Below, piece after piece: positions 34,216 through 46,283 of a DNA stretch of 64,000 nt; the stretch's first letter is position 1, and each line of letters begins with the position of its first letter. This DNA is from Mytilisepta virgata. Lineage: Eukaryota > Mollusca > Bivalvia > Mytilida > Mytilidae. The notes under the pieces are model-generated. The model was not told where the DNA came from, searched no databases, and was given only the letters and a program-made list of their open reading frames with translations. The DNA lies in NCBI GenBank assembly GCA_028015205.1, contig JAPWFG010000060.1, positions 1 to 64,000 of the forward strand, given 5' to 3'. A program made the translations under genes and the position numbers.

Positions 34216-34606
34216 TATGTCTTAAAAAGTGAAAAATAATCCTTTTATCGCCGCCATCTCTCCAAGTGCAAAAACAAACTAGATTTTGCGTTTATTTTGA
34301 AAATGATGTATTTCTTTCAATTCCGGCCTTTATTTAAAATAAATGTAGAATTCTTCTATAGGTTATATCCATTGTATTCCCTTCATCCGTTCGGAGAGTT
34401 TCCATTTTTGATGCAGGCATATATCTTTTTCTTCTCTAGTTTCAAAGTTATTCTCTCAGTGACTTTGACAAATGTTTAAAAAGTGTGTAGAAAGCACTAG
34501 AATACATTATGGTCATCGACGAGTTATAGCGGGATAACCTGAGGTCAGTATTGCATGTTTAAGTAAGTTCAAGAATAAGTATGAAAATTATGACAACTTT
34601 GGGTAT

Positions 34607-34679
34607 GTCCTCGTAGCGCAGGGGATAGCGCGCTGGACTTCTAATCCAGAGGTCGCGGGTTCGAATCCCGCCGAGGATG
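34607..34679 (+). tRNA. tRNA-Arg-TCT: tRNA-Arg(TCT), unit 41
   Basis: Intact, as 202-274. Extra-T unit, 863 bp. Confidence 0.97.
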
Positions 34680-35005
34680 GTGTTAATTTTTTGTAACTTC
34701 ATTTTGGATCTCAGTGTATTGGTGTTTACAGCACTACCATTTAATAAACGTTCTAGTTGATATGATCAAATATCTCTAATATGTTCTCCTGACAATGTTT
34801 TTTTCTGATACATTTATTTACGACTGCAGCATTTCATACCGTGAACAATGCATTCAAATTTTAGAAGTAAAAGGTAAAACCAAAGTCATTCTAATTTTGT
34901 ATTTGGTTGGTAAAATTTTAATAATTTTCTCCTAGTGACCACAAATTCACCCTCCAGATACTAGCCAACAGCCAATAATCAAAGAACCCCGAGAAAAAAA
35001 TACTC

Positions 35006-35078
35006 TGGAGAATCCGGGCATCGATCCCGGTACCTCCCGCATGCTAAGCGGGCGCTCTACCATTTGAGCTAATTCCCC
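35006..35078 (-). tRNA. tRNA-Ala-AGC: tRNA-Ala(AGC), unit 41
   Basis: Intact, as 600-672. T795. Confidence 0.97.
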
Positions 35079-35469
35079 TATGTCTTAAAAAGTGAAAAAT
35101 AATCCTTTTATCGCCGCCATCTCTCCAAGTGCAAAAACAAACTAGATTTTGCGTTTATTTTGAAAATGATGTATTTCTTTCAATTCCGGCCTTTATTTAA
35201 TATAAATGTAGAATTCTTCTATAGGTTATATCCATTGTATTCCCTTCATCCGTTCGGAGAGTTTCCATTTTTGATGCAGGCATATATCTTTTTCTTCTCT
35301 AGTTTCAAAGTTATTCTCTCAGTGACTTTGACAAATGTTTAAAAAGTGTGTAGAAAGCACTAGAATACATTATGGTCATCGACGAGTTATAGCGGGATAA
35401 CCTGAGGTCAGTATTGCATGTTTAAGTAAGTTCAAGAATAAGTATGAAAATTATGACAACTTTGGGTAT

Positions 35470-35542
35470 GTCCTCGTAGCGCAGGGGATAGCGCGCTGGA
35501 CTTCTAATCCAGAGGTCGCGGGTTCGAATCCCGCCGAGGATG
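35470..35542 (+). tRNA. tRNA-Arg-TCT: tRNA-Arg(TCT), unit 42
   Basis: Intact, as 202-274. Confidence 0.97.
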
Positions 35543-35867
35543 GTGTTAATTTTTTGTAACTTCATTTTGGATCTCAGTGTATTGGTGTTTACAGCACTAC
35601 CATTTAATAAACGTTCTAGTTGATATGATCAAATATCTCTAATATGTTCTCCTGACAATGTTTTTTTCTGATACATTTATTTACGACTGCAGCATTTCAT
35701 ACCGTGAACAATGCATTCAAATTTAGAAGTAAAAGGTAAAACCAAAGTCATTCTAATTTTGTATTTGGTTGGTAAAATTTTAATAATTTTCTCCTAGTGA
35801 CCACAAATTCACCCTCCAGATACTAGCCAACAGCCAATAATCAAAGAACCCCGAGAAAAAAATACTC

Positions 35868-35940
35868 TGGAGAATCCGGGCATCGATCCCGGTACCTCCC
35901 GCATGCTAAGCGGGCGCTCTACCATTTGAGCTAATTCCCC
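35868..35940 (-). tRNA. tRNA-Ala-AGC: tRNA-Ala(AGC), unit 42
   Basis: Intact, as 600-672. A795. Confidence 0.97.
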
Positions 35941-36331
35941 TATGTCTTAAAAAGTGAAAAATAATCCTTTTATCGCCGCCATCTCTCCAAGTGCAAAAAC
36001 AAACTAGATTTTGCGTTTATTTTGAAAATGATGTATTTCTTTCAATTCCGGCCTTTATTTAAAATAAATGTAGAATTCTTCTATAGGTTATATCCATTGT
36101 ATTCCCTTCATCCGTTCGGAGAGTTTCCATTTTTGATGCAGGCATATATCTTTTTCTTCTCTAGTTTCAAAGTTATTCTCTCAGTGACTTTGACAAATGT
36201 TTAAAAAGTGTGTAGAAAGCACTAGAATACATTATGGTCATCGACGAGTTATAGCGGGATAACCTGAGGTCAGTATTGCATGTTTAAGTAAGTTCAAGAA
36301 TAAGTATGAAAATTATGACAACTTTGGGTAT

Positions 36332-36404
36332 GTCCTCGTAGCGCAGGGGATAGCGCGCTGGACTTCTAATCCAGAGGTCGCGGGTTCGAATCCCGCCGAG
36401 GATG
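36332..36404 (+). tRNA. tRNA-Arg-TCT: tRNA-Arg(TCT), unit 43
   Basis: Intact, as 202-274. First unit of the second three-unit module. Confidence 0.97.
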
Positions 36405-36729
36405 GTGTTAATTTTTTGTAACTTCATTTTGGATCTCAGTGTATTGGTGTTTACAGCACTACCATTTAATAAACGTTCTAGTTGATATGATCAAATATCT
36501 CTAATATGTTCTCCTGACAATGTTTTTTTCTGATACATTTATTTACGACTGCAGCATTTCATACCGTGAACAATGCATTCAAATTTAGAAGTAAAAGGTA
36601 AAACCAAAGTCATTCTAATTTTGTATTTGGTTGGTAAAATTTTAATAATTTTCTCCTAGTGACCACAAATTCACCCTCCAGATACTAGCCAACAGCCAAT
36701 AATCAAAGAACCCCGAGAAAAAAATACTC

Positions 36730-36802
36730 TGGAGAATCCGGGCATCGATCCCGGTACCTCCCGCATGCTAAGCGGGCGCTCTACCATTTGAGCTAATTCC
36801 CC
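36730..36802 (-). tRNA. tRNA-Ala-AGC: tRNA-Ala(AGC), unit 43
   Basis: Intact, as 600-672. A795, G lost. Confidence 0.97.
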
Positions 36803-37192
36803 TATGTCTTAAAAAGTGAAAAATAATCCTTTTATCGCCGCCATCTCTCCAAGTGCAAAAACAAACTAGATTTTGCGTTTATTTTGAAAATGATGTATTT
36901 CTTTCAATTCCGGCCTTTATTTAAAATAAATGTAGAATTCTTCTATAGTTATATCCATTGTATTCCCTTCATCCGTTCGGAGAGTTTCCATTTTTGATGC
37001 AGGCATATATCTTTTTCTTCTCTAGTTTCAAAGTTATTCTCTCAGTGACTTTGACAAATGTTTAAAAAGTGTGTAGAAAGCACTAGAATACATTATGGTC
37101 ATCGACGAGTTATAGCGGGATAACCTGAGGTCAGTATTGCATGTTTAAGTAAGTTCAAGAATAAGTATGAAAATTATGACAACTTTGGGTAT

Positions 37193-37265
37193 GTCCTCGT
37201 AGCGCAGGGGATAGCGCGCTGGACTTCTAATCCAGAGGTCGCGGGTTCGAATCCCGCCGAGGATG
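37193..37265 (+). tRNA. tRNA-Arg-TCT: tRNA-Arg(TCT), unit 44
   Basis: Intact, as 202-274. Spacer has A440T. Confidence 0.97.
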
Positions 37266-37590
37266 GTGTTAATTTTTTGTAACTTCATTTTGGATCTCAG
37301 TGTATTGGTGTTTACAGCACTACCATTTAATAAACGTTCTAGTTGATATGATCAAATATCTCTAATATGTTCTCCTGACAATGTTTTTTTCTGATACATT
37401 TATTTACGACTGCAGCATTTCATACCGTGATCAATGCATTCAAATTTAGAAGTAAAAGGTAAAACCAAAGTCATTCTAATTTTGTATTTGGTTGGTAAAA
37501 TTTTAATAATTTTCTCCTAGTGACCACAAATTCACCCTCCAGATACTAGCCAACAGCCAATAATCAAAGAACCCCGAGAAAAAAATACTC

Positions 37591-37663
37591 TGGAGAATCC
37601 GGGCATCGATCCCGGTACCTCCCGCATGCTAAGCGGGCGCTCTACCATTTGAGCTAATTCCCC
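37591..37663 (-). tRNA. tRNA-Ala-AGC: tRNA-Ala(AGC), unit 44
   Basis: Intact, as 600-672. T795. Confidence 0.97.
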
Positions 37664-38054
37664 TATGTCTTAAAAAGTGAAAAATAATCCTTTTATCGCC
37701 GCCATCTCTCCAAGTGCAAAAACAAACTAGATTTTGCGTTTATTTTGAAAATGATGTATTTCTTTCAATTCCGGCCTTTATTTAATATAAATGTAGAATT
37801 CTTCTATAGGTTATATCCATTGTATTCCCTTCATCCGTTCGGAGAGTTTCCATTTTTGATGCAGGCATATATCTTTTTCTTCTCTAGTTTCAAAGTTATT
37901 CTCTCAGTGACTTTGACAAATGTTTAAAAAGTGTGTAGAAAGCACTAGAATACATTATGGTCATCGACGAGTTATAGCGGGATAACCTGAGGTCAGTATT
38001 GCATGTTTAAGTAAGTTCAAGAATAAGTATGAAAATTATGACAACTTTGGGTAT

Positions 38055-38127
38055 GTCCTCGTAGCGCAGGGGATAGCGCGCTGGACTTCTAATCCAGAGG
38101 TCGCGGGTTCGAATCCCGCCGAGGATG
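38055..38127 (+). tRNA. tRNA-Arg-TCT: tRNA-Arg(TCT), unit 45
   Basis: Intact, as 202-274. Spacer has C348T and a private C to T at 38395. Confidence 0.97.
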
Positions 38128-38452
38128 GTGTTAATTTTTTGTAACTTCATTTTGGATCTCAGTGTATTGGTGTTTACAGCACTACCATTTAATAAACGTT
38201 TTAGTTGATATGATCAAATATCTCTAATATGTTCTCCTGACAATGTTTTTTTCTGATACATTTATTTACGACTGCAGCATTTCATACCGTGAACAATGCA
38301 TTCAAATTTAGAAGTAAAAGGTAAAACCAAAGTCATTCTAATTTTGTATTTGGTTGGTAAAATTTTAATAATTTTCTCCTAGTGACCACAAATTTACCCT
38401 CCAGATACTAGCCAACAGCCAATAATCAAAGAACCCCGAGAAAAAAATACTC

Positions 38453-38525
38453 TGGAGAATCCGGGCATCGATCCCGGTACCTCCCGCATGCTAAGCGGGC
38501 GCTCTACCATTTGAGCTAATTCCCC
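38453..38525 (-). tRNA. tRNA-Ala-AGC: tRNA-Ala(AGC), unit 45
   Basis: Intact, as 600-672. A795. Confidence 0.97.
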
Positions 38526-38916
38526 TATGTCTTAAAAAGTGAAAAATAATCCTTTTATCGCCGCCATCTCTCCAAGTGCAAAAACAAACTAGATTTTGCG
38601 TTTATTTTGAAAATGATGTATTTCTTTCAATTCCGGCCTTTATTTAAAATAAATGTAGAATTCTTCTATAGGTTATATCCATTGTATTCCCTTCATCCGT
38701 TCGGAGAGTTTCCATTTTTGATGCAGGCATATATCTTTTTCTTCTCTAGTTTCAAAGTTATTCTCTCAGTGACTTTGACAAATGTTTAAAAAGTGTGTAG
38801 AAAGCACTAGAATACATTATGGTCATCGACGAGTTATAGCGGGATAACCTGAGGTCAGTATTGCATGTTTAAGTAAGTTCAAGAATAAGTATGAAAATTA
38901 TGACAACTTTGGGTAT

Positions 38917-38989
38917 GTCCTCGTAGCGCAGGGGATAGCGCGCTGGACTTCTAATCCAGAGGTCGCGGGTTCGAATCCCGCCGAGGATG
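38917..38989 (+). tRNA. tRNA-Arg-TCT: tRNA-Arg(TCT), unit 46
   Basis: Intact, as 202-274. Confidence 0.97.
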
Positions 38990-39314
38990 GTGTTAATTTT
39001 TTGTAACTTCATTTTGGATCTCAGTGTATTGGTGTTTACAGCACTACCATTTAATAAACGTTCTAGTTGATATGATCAAATATCTCTAATATGTTCTCCT
39101 GACAATGTTTTTTTCTGATACATTTATTTACGACTGCAGCATTTCATACCGTGAACAATGCATTCAAATTTAGAAGTAAAAGGTAAAACCAAAGTCATTC
39201 TAATTTTGTATTTGGTTGGTAAAATTTTAATAATTTTCTCCTAGTGACCACAAATTCACCCTCCAGATACTAGCCAACAGCCAATAATCAAAGAACCCCG
39301 AGAAAAAAATACTC

Positions 39315-39387
39315 TGGAGAATCCGGGCATCGATCCCGGTACCTCCCGCATGCTAAGCGGGCGCTCTACCATTTGAGCTAATTCCCC
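39315..39387 (-). tRNA. tRNA-Ala-AGC: tRNA-Ala(AGC), unit 46
   Basis: Intact, as 600-672. A795, G lost. Confidence 0.97.
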
Positions 39388-39777
39388 TATGTCTTAAAAA
39401 GTGAAAAATAATCCTTTTATCGCCGCCATCTCTCCAAGTGCAAAAACAAACTAGATTTTGCGTTTATTTTGAAAATGATGTATTTCTTTCAATTCCGGCC
39501 TTTATTTAAAATAAATGTAGAATTCTTCTATAGTTATATCCATTGTATTCCCTTCATCCGTTCGGAGAGTTTCCATTTTTGATGCAGGCATATATCTTTT
39601 TCTTCTCTAGTTTCAAAGTTATTCTCTCAGTGACTTTGACAAATGTTTAAAAAGTGTGTAGAAAGCACTAGAATACATTATGGTCATCGACGAGTTATAG
39701 CGGGATAACCTGAGGTCAGTATTGCATGTTTAAGTAAGTTCAAGAATAAGTATGAAAATTATGACAACTTTGGGTAT

Positions 39778-39850
39778 GTCCTCGTAGCGCAGGGGATAGC
39801 GCGCTGGACTTCTAATCCAGAGGTCGCGGGTTCGAATCCCGCCGAGGATG
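39778..39850 (+). tRNA. tRNA-Arg-TCT: tRNA-Arg(TCT), unit 47
   Basis: Intact, as 202-274. Spacer has A440T. Confidence 0.97.
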
Positions 39851-40175
39851 GTGTTAATTTTTTGTAACTTCATTTTGGATCTCAGTGTATTGGTGTTTAC
39901 AGCACTACCATTTAATAAACGTTCTAGTTGATATGATCAAATATCTCTAATATGTTCTCCTGACAATGTTTTTTTCTGATACATTTATTTACGACTGCAG
40001 CATTTCATACCGTGATCAATGCATTCAAATTTAGAAGTAAAAGGTAAAACCAAAGTCATTCTAATTTTGTATTTGGTTGGTAAAATTTTAATAATTTTCT
40101 CCTAGTGACCACAAATTCACCCTCCAGATACTAGCCAACAGCCAATAATCAAAGAACCCCGAGAAAAAAATACTC

Positions 40176-40248
40176 TGGAGAATCCGGGCATCGATCCCGG
40201 TACCTCCCGCATGCTAAGCGGGCGCTCTACCATTTGAGCTAATTCCCC
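40176..40248 (-). tRNA. tRNA-Ala-AGC: tRNA-Ala(AGC), unit 47
   Basis: Intact, as 600-672. T795. Confidence 0.97.
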
Positions 40249-40639
40249 TATGTCTTAAAAAGTGAAAAATAATCCTTTTATCGCCGCCATCTCTCCAAGT
40301 GCAAAAACAAACTAGATTTTGCGTTTATTTTGAAAATGATGTATTTCTTTCAATTCCGGCCTTTATTTAATATAAATGTAGAATTCTTCTATAGGTTATA
40401 TCCATTGTATTCCCTTCATCCGTTCGGAGAGTTTCCATTTTTGATGCAGGCATATATCTTTTTCTTCTCTAGTTTCAAAGTTATTCTCTCAGTGACTTTG
40501 ACAAATGTTTAAAAAGTGTGTAGAAAGCACTAGAATACATTATGGTCATCGACGAGTTATAGCGGGATAACCTGAGGTCAGTATTGCATGTTTAAGTAAG
40601 TTCAAGAATAAGTATGAAAATTATGACAACTTTGGGTAT

Positions 40640-40712
40640 GTCCTCGTAGCGCAGGGGATAGCGCGCTGGACTTCTAATCCAGAGGTCGCGGGTTCGAATC
40701 CCGCCGAGGATG
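40640..40712 (+). tRNA. tRNA-Arg-TCT: tRNA-Arg(TCT), unit 48
   Basis: Intact, as 202-274. Extra-T unit, 863 bp, here joined to A795 instead of the usual T795. Confidence 0.97.
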
Positions 40713-41038
40713 GTGTTAATTTTTTGTAACTTCATTTTGGATCTCAGTGTATTGGTGTTTACAGCACTACCATTTAATAAACGTTCTAGTTGATATGATC
40801 AAATATCTCTAATATGTTCTCCTGACAATGTTTTTTTCTGATACATTTATTTACGACTGCAGCATTTCATACCGTGAACAATGCATTCAAATTTTAGAAG
40901 TAAAAGGTAAAACCAAAGTCATTCTAATTTTGTATTTGGTTGGTAAAATTTTAATAATTTTCTCCTAGTGACCACAAATTCACCCTCCAGATACTAGCCA
41001 ACAGCCAATAATCAAAGAACCCCGAGAAAAAAATACTC

Positions 41039-41111
41039 TGGAGAATCCGGGCATCGATCCCGGTACCTCCCGCATGCTAAGCGGGCGCTCTACCATTTGA
41101 GCTAATTCCCC
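41039..41111 (-). tRNA. tRNA-Ala-AGC: tRNA-Ala(AGC), unit 48
   Basis: Intact, as 600-672. A795. Confidence 0.97.
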
Positions 41112-41502
41112 TATGTCTTAAAAAGTGAAAAATAATCCTTTTATCGCCGCCATCTCTCCAAGTGCAAAAACAAACTAGATTTTGCGTTTATTTTGAAAAT
41201 GATGTATTTCTTTCAATTCCGGCCTTTATTTAAAATAAATGTAGAATTCTTCTATAGGTTATATCCATTGTATTCCCTTCATCCGTTCGGAGAGTTTCCA
41301 TTTTTGATGCAGGCATATATCTTTTTCTTCTCTAGTTTCAAAGTTATTCTCTCAGTGACTTTGACAAATGTTTAAAAAGTGTGTAGAAAGCACTAGAATA
41401 CATTATGGTCATCGACGAGTTATAGCGGGATAACCTGAGGTCAGTATTGCATGTTTAAGTAAGTTCAAGAATAAGTATGAAAATTATGACAACTTTGGGT
41501 AT

Positions 41503-41575
41503 GTCCTCGTAGCGCAGGGGATAGCGCGCTGGACTTCTAATCCAGAGGTCGCGGGTTCGAATCCCGCCGAGGATG
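41503..41575 (+). tRNA. tRNA-Arg-TCT: tRNA-Arg(TCT), unit 49
   Basis: Intact, as 202-274. Spacer has A440T. Confidence 0.97.
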
Positions 41576-41900
41576 GTGTTAATTTTTTGTAACTTCATTT
41601 TGGATCTCAGTGTATTGGTGTTTACAGCACTACCATTTAATAAACGTTCTAGTTGATATGATCAAATATCTCTAATATGTTCTCCTGACAATGTTTTTTT
41701 CTGATACATTTATTTACGACTGCAGCATTTCATACCGTGATCAATGCATTCAAATTTAGAAGTAAAAGGTAAAACCAAAGTCATTCTAATTTTGTATTTG
41801 GTTGGTAAAATTTTAATAATTTTCTCCTAGTGACCACAAATTCACCCTCCAGATACTAGCCAACAGCCAATAATCAAAGAACCCCGAGAAAAAAATACTC

Positions 41901-41973
41901 TGGAGAATCCGGGCATCGATCCCGGTACCTCCCGCATGCTAAGCGGGCGCTCTACCATTTGAGCTAATTCCCC
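41901..41973 (-). tRNA. tRNA-Ala-AGC: tRNA-Ala(AGC), unit 49
   Basis: Intact, as 600-672. T795. Confidence 0.97.
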
Positions 41974-42364
41974 TATGTCTTAAAAAGTGAAAAATAATCC
42001 TTTTATCGCCGCCATCTCTCCAAGTGCAAAAACAAACTAGATTTTGCGTTTATTTTGAAAATGATGTATTTCTTTCAATTCCGGCCTTTATTTAATATAA
42101 ATGTAGAATTCTTCTATAGGTTATATCCATTGTATTCCCTTCATCCGTTCGGAGAGTTTCCATTTTTGATGCAGGCATATATCTTTTTCTTCTCTAGTTT
42201 CAAAGTTATTCTCTCAGTGACTTTGACAAATGTTTAAAAAGTGTGTAGAAAGCACTAGAATACATTATGGTCATCGACGAGTTATAGCGGGATAACCTGA
42301 GGTCAGTATTGCATGTTTAAGTAAGTTCAAGAATAAGTATGAAAATTATGACAACTTTGGGTAT

Positions 42365-42437
42365 GTCCTCGTAGCGCAGGGGATAGCGCGCTGGACTTCT
42401 AATCCAGAGGTCGCGGGTTCGAATCCCGCCGAGGATG
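42365..42437 (+). tRNA. tRNA-Arg-TCT: tRNA-Arg(TCT), unit 50
   Basis: Intact, as 202-274. Spacer has C348T. Confidence 0.97.
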
Positions 42438-42762
42438 GTGTTAATTTTTTGTAACTTCATTTTGGATCTCAGTGTATTGGTGTTTACAGCACTACCATTT
42501 AATAAACGTTTTAGTTGATATGATCAAATATCTCTAATATGTTCTCCTGACAATGTTTTTTTCTGATACATTTATTTACGACTGCAGCATTTCATACCGT
42601 GAACAATGCATTCAAATTTAGAAGTAAAAGGTAAAACCAAAGTCATTCTAATTTTGTATTTGGTTGGTAAAATTTTAATAATTTTCTCCTAGTGACCACA
42701 AATTCACCCTCCAGATACTAGCCAACAGCCAATAATCAAAGAACCCCGAGAAAAAAATACTC

Positions 42763-42835
42763 TGGAGAATCCGGGCATCGATCCCGGTACCTCCCGCATG
42801 CTAAGCGGGCGCTCTACCATTTGAGCTAATTCCCC
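42763..42835 (-). tRNA. tRNA-Ala-AGC: tRNA-Ala(AGC), unit 50
   Basis: Intact, as 600-672. A795. Confidence 0.97.
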
Positions 42836-43226
42836 TATGTCTTAAAAAGTGAAAAATAATCCTTTTATCGCCGCCATCTCTCCAAGTGCAAAAACAAACT
42901 AGATTTTGCGTTTATTTTGAAAATGATGTATTTCTTTCAATTCCGGCCTTTATTTAAAATAAATGTAGAATTCTTCTATAGGTTATATCCATTGTATTCC
43001 CTTCATCCGTTCGGAGAGTTTCCATTTTTGATGCAGGCATATATCTTTTTCTTCTCTAGTTTCAAAGTTATTCTCTCAGTGACTTTGACAAATGTTTAAA
43101 AAGTGTGTAGAAAGCACTAGAATACATTATGGTCATCGACGAGTTATAGCGGGATAACCTGAGGTCAGTATTGCATGTTTAAGTAAGTTCAAGAATAAGT
43201 ATGAAAATTATGACAACTTTGGGTAT

Positions 43227-43299
43227 GTCCTCGTAGCGCAGGGGATAGCGCGCTGGACTTCTAATCCAGAGGTCGCGGGTTCGAATCCCGCCGAGGATG
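43227..43299 (+). tRNA. tRNA-Arg-TCT: tRNA-Arg(TCT), unit 51
   Basis: Intact, as 202-274. Confidence 0.97.
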
Positions 43300-43624
43300 G
43301 TGTTAATTTTTTGTAACTTCATTTTGGATCTCAGTGTATTGGTGTTTACAGCACTACCATTTAATAAACGTTCTAGTTGATATGATCAAATATCTCTAAT
43401 ATGTTCTCCTGACAATGTTTTTTTCTGATACATTTATTTACGACTGCAGCATTTCATACCGTGAACAATGCATTCAAATTTAGAAGTAAAAGGTAAAACC
43501 AAAGTCATTCTAATTTTGTATTTGGTTGGTAAAATTTTAATAATTTTCTCCTAGTGACCACAAATTCACCCTCCAGATACTAGCCAACAGCCAATAATCA
43601 AAGAACCCCGAGAAAAAAATACTC

Positions 43625-43697
43625 TGGAGAATCCGGGCATCGATCCCGGTACCTCCCGCATGCTAAGCGGGCGCTCTACCATTTGAGCTAATTCCCC
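43625..43697 (-). tRNA. tRNA-Ala-AGC: tRNA-Ala(AGC), unit 51
   Basis: Intact, as 600-672. A795, G lost. Confidence 0.97.
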
Positions 43698-44087
43698 TAT
43701 GTCTTAAAAAGTGAAAAATAATCCTTTTATCGCCGCCATCTCTCCAAGTGCAAAAACAAACTAGATTTTGCGTTTATTTTGAAAATGATGTATTTCTTTC
43801 AATTCCGGCCTTTATTTAAAATAAATGTAGAATTCTTCTATAGTTATATCCATTGTATTCCCTTCATCCGTTCGGAGAGTTTCCATTTTTGATGCAGGCA
43901 TATATCTTTTTCTTCTCTAGTTTCAAAGTTATTCTCTCAGTGACTTTGACAAATGTTTAAAAAGTGTGTAGAAAGCACTAGAATACATTATGGTCATCGA
44001 CGAGTTATAGCGGGATAACCTGAGGTCAGTATTGCATGTTTAAGTAAGTTCAAGAATAAGTATGAAAATTATGACAACTTTGGGTAT

Positions 44088-44160
44088 GTCCTCGTAGCGC
44101 AGGGGATAGCGCGCTGGACTTCTAATCCAGAGGTCGCGGGTTCGAATCCCGCCGAGGATG
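44088..44160 (+). tRNA. tRNA-Arg-TCT: tRNA-Arg(TCT), unit 52
   Basis: Intact, as 202-274. Spacer has A440T. Confidence 0.97.
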
Positions 44161-44485
44161 GTGTTAATTTTTTGTAACTTCATTTTGGATCTCAGTGTAT
44201 TGGTGTTTACAGCACTACCATTTAATAAACGTTCTAGTTGATATGATCAAATATCTCTAATATGTTCTCCTGACAATGTTTTTTTCTGATACATTTATTT
44301 ACGACTGCAGCATTTCATACCGTGATCAATGCATTCAAATTTAGAAGTAAAAGGTAAAACCAAAGTCATTCTAATTTTGTATTTGGTTGGTAAAATTTTA
44401 ATAATTTTCTCCTAGTGACCACAAATTCACCCTCCAGATACTAGCCAACAGCCAATAATCAAAGAACCCCGAGAAAAAAATACTC

Positions 44486-44558
44486 TGGAGAATCCGGGCA
44501 TCGATCCCGGTACCTCCCGCATGCTAAGCGGGCGCTCTACCATTTGAGCTAATTCCCC
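44486..44558 (-). tRNA. tRNA-Ala-AGC: tRNA-Ala(AGC), unit 52
   Basis: Intact, as 600-672. T795. Confidence 0.97.
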
Positions 44559-44949
44559 TATGTCTTAAAAAGTGAAAAATAATCCTTTTATCGCCGCCAT
44601 CTCTCCAAGTGCAAAAACAAACTAGATTTTGCGTTTATTTTGAAAATGATGTATTTCTTTCAATTCCGGCCTTTATTTAATATAAATGTAGAATTCTTCT
44701 ATAGGTTATATCCATTGTATTCCCTTCATCCGTTCGGAGAGTTTCCATTTTTGATGCAGGCATATATCTTTTTCTTCTCTAGTTTCAAAGTTATTCTCTC
44801 AGTGACTTTGACAAATGTTTAAAAAGTGTGTAGAAAGCACTAGAATACATTATGGTCATCGACGAGTTATAGCGGGATAACCTGAGGTCAGTATTGCATG
44901 TTTAAGTAAGTTCAAGAATAAGTATGAAAATTATGACAACTTTGGGTAT

Positions 44950-45022
44950 GTCCTCGTAGCGCAGGGGATAGCGCGCTGGACTTCTAATCCAGAGGTCGCG
45001 GGTTCGAATCCCGCCGAGGATG
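44950..45022 (+). tRNA. tRNA-Arg-TCT: tRNA-Arg(TCT), unit 53
   Basis: Intact, as 202-274. Extra-T unit, 863 bp, with A795. Confidence 0.97.
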
Positions 45023-45348
45023 GTGTTAATTTTTTGTAACTTCATTTTGGATCTCAGTGTATTGGTGTTTACAGCACTACCATTTAATAAACGTTCTAGT
45101 TGATATGATCAAATATCTCTAATATGTTCTCCTGACAATGTTTTTTTCTGATACATTTATTTACGACTGCAGCATTTCATACCGTGAACAATGCATTCAA
45201 ATTTTAGAAGTAAAAGGTAAAACCAAAGTCATTCTAATTTTGTATTTGGTTGGTAAAATTTTAATAATTTTCTCCTAGTGACCACAAATTCACCCTCCAG
45301 ATACTAGCCAACAGCCAATAATCAAAGAACCCCGAGAAAAAAATACTC

Positions 45349-45421
45349 TGGAGAATCCGGGCATCGATCCCGGTACCTCCCGCATGCTAAGCGGGCGCTC
45401 TACCATTTGAGCTAATTCCCC
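45349..45421 (-). tRNA. tRNA-Ala-AGC: tRNA-Ala(AGC), unit 53
   Basis: Intact, as 600-672. A795. Confidence 0.97.
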
Positions 45422-45812
45422 TATGTCTTAAAAAGTGAAAAATAATCCTTTTATCGCCGCCATCTCTCCAAGTGCAAAAACAAACTAGATTTTGCGTTTA
45501 TTTTGAAAATGATGTATTTCTTTCAATTCCGGCCTTTATTTAAAATAAATGTAGAATTCTTCTATAGGTTATATCCATTGTATTCCCTTCATCCGTTCGG
45601 AGAGTTTCCATTTTTGATGCAGGCATATATCTTTTTCTTCTCTAGTTTCAAAGTTATTCTCTCAGTGACTTTGACAAATGTTTAAAAAGTGTGTAGAAAG
45701 CACTAGAATACATTATGGTCATCGACGAGTTATAGCGGGATAACCTGAGGTCAGTATTGCATGTTTAAGTAAGTTCAAGAATAAGTATGAAAATTATGAC
45801 AACTTTGGGTAT

Positions 45813-45885
45813 GTCCTCGTAGCGCAGGGGATAGCGCGCTGGACTTCTAATCCAGAGGTCGCGGGTTCGAATCCCGCCGAGGATG
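45813..45885 (+). tRNA. tRNA-Arg-TCT: tRNA-Arg(TCT), unit 54
   Basis: Intact, as 202-274. First of seven near-identical T795 units. Confidence 0.97.
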
Positions 45886-46210
45886 GTGTTAATTTTTTGT
45901 AACTTCATTTTGGATCTCAGTGTATTGGTGTTTACAGCACTACCATTTAATAAACGTTCTAGTTGATATGATCAAATATCTCTAATATGTTCTCCTGACA
46001 ATGTTTTTTTCTGATACATTTATTTACGACTGCAGCATTTCATACCGTGAACAATGCATTCAAATTTAGAAGTAAAAGGTAAAACCAAAGTCATTCTAAT
46101 TTTGTATTTGGTTGGTAAAATTTTAATAATTTTCTCCTAGTGACCACAAATTCACCCTCCAGATACTAGCCAACAGCCAATAATCAAAGAACCCCGAGAA
46201 AAAAATACTC

Positions 46211-46283
46211 TGGAGAATCCGGGCATCGATCCCGGTACCTCCCGCATGCTAAGCGGGCGCTCTACCATTTGAGCTAATTCCCC
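46211..46283 (-). tRNA. tRNA-Ala-AGC: tRNA-Ala(AGC), unit 54
   Basis: Intact, as 600-672. T795. Confidence 0.97.

Larger units (their letters stand above)
26846..36331. repeat. Block with recurring 863-bp extra-T units
   Basis: Units 32, 36, 38 and 41 carry an extra T near the 455 site together with T795 and are 863 bp long. The units between them are plain A795 forms of 862 bp. Spacing between the marked units is 4, 2 and 3 units, so this is not a strict higher-order period. Confidence 0.85.
36332..38916. repeat. Three-unit module, second occurrence
   Basis: Units 43-45 repeat the order seen at 22537-25121: G-loss, A440T, C348T. Length is again 2585 bp. The third unit also has a private C to T at 38395, so this copy has aged since the module was copied. 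Confidence 0.88.
38917..45812. repeat. Five-unit module, followed by a partial second copy
   Basis: Units 46-50 are G-loss, A440T, extra-T (A795), A440T, C348T. Units 51-53 restart the series: G-loss, A440T, extra-T (A795). The Arg starts of the two G-loss units, 38917 and 43227, are 4310 bp apart. Confidence 0.85.
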
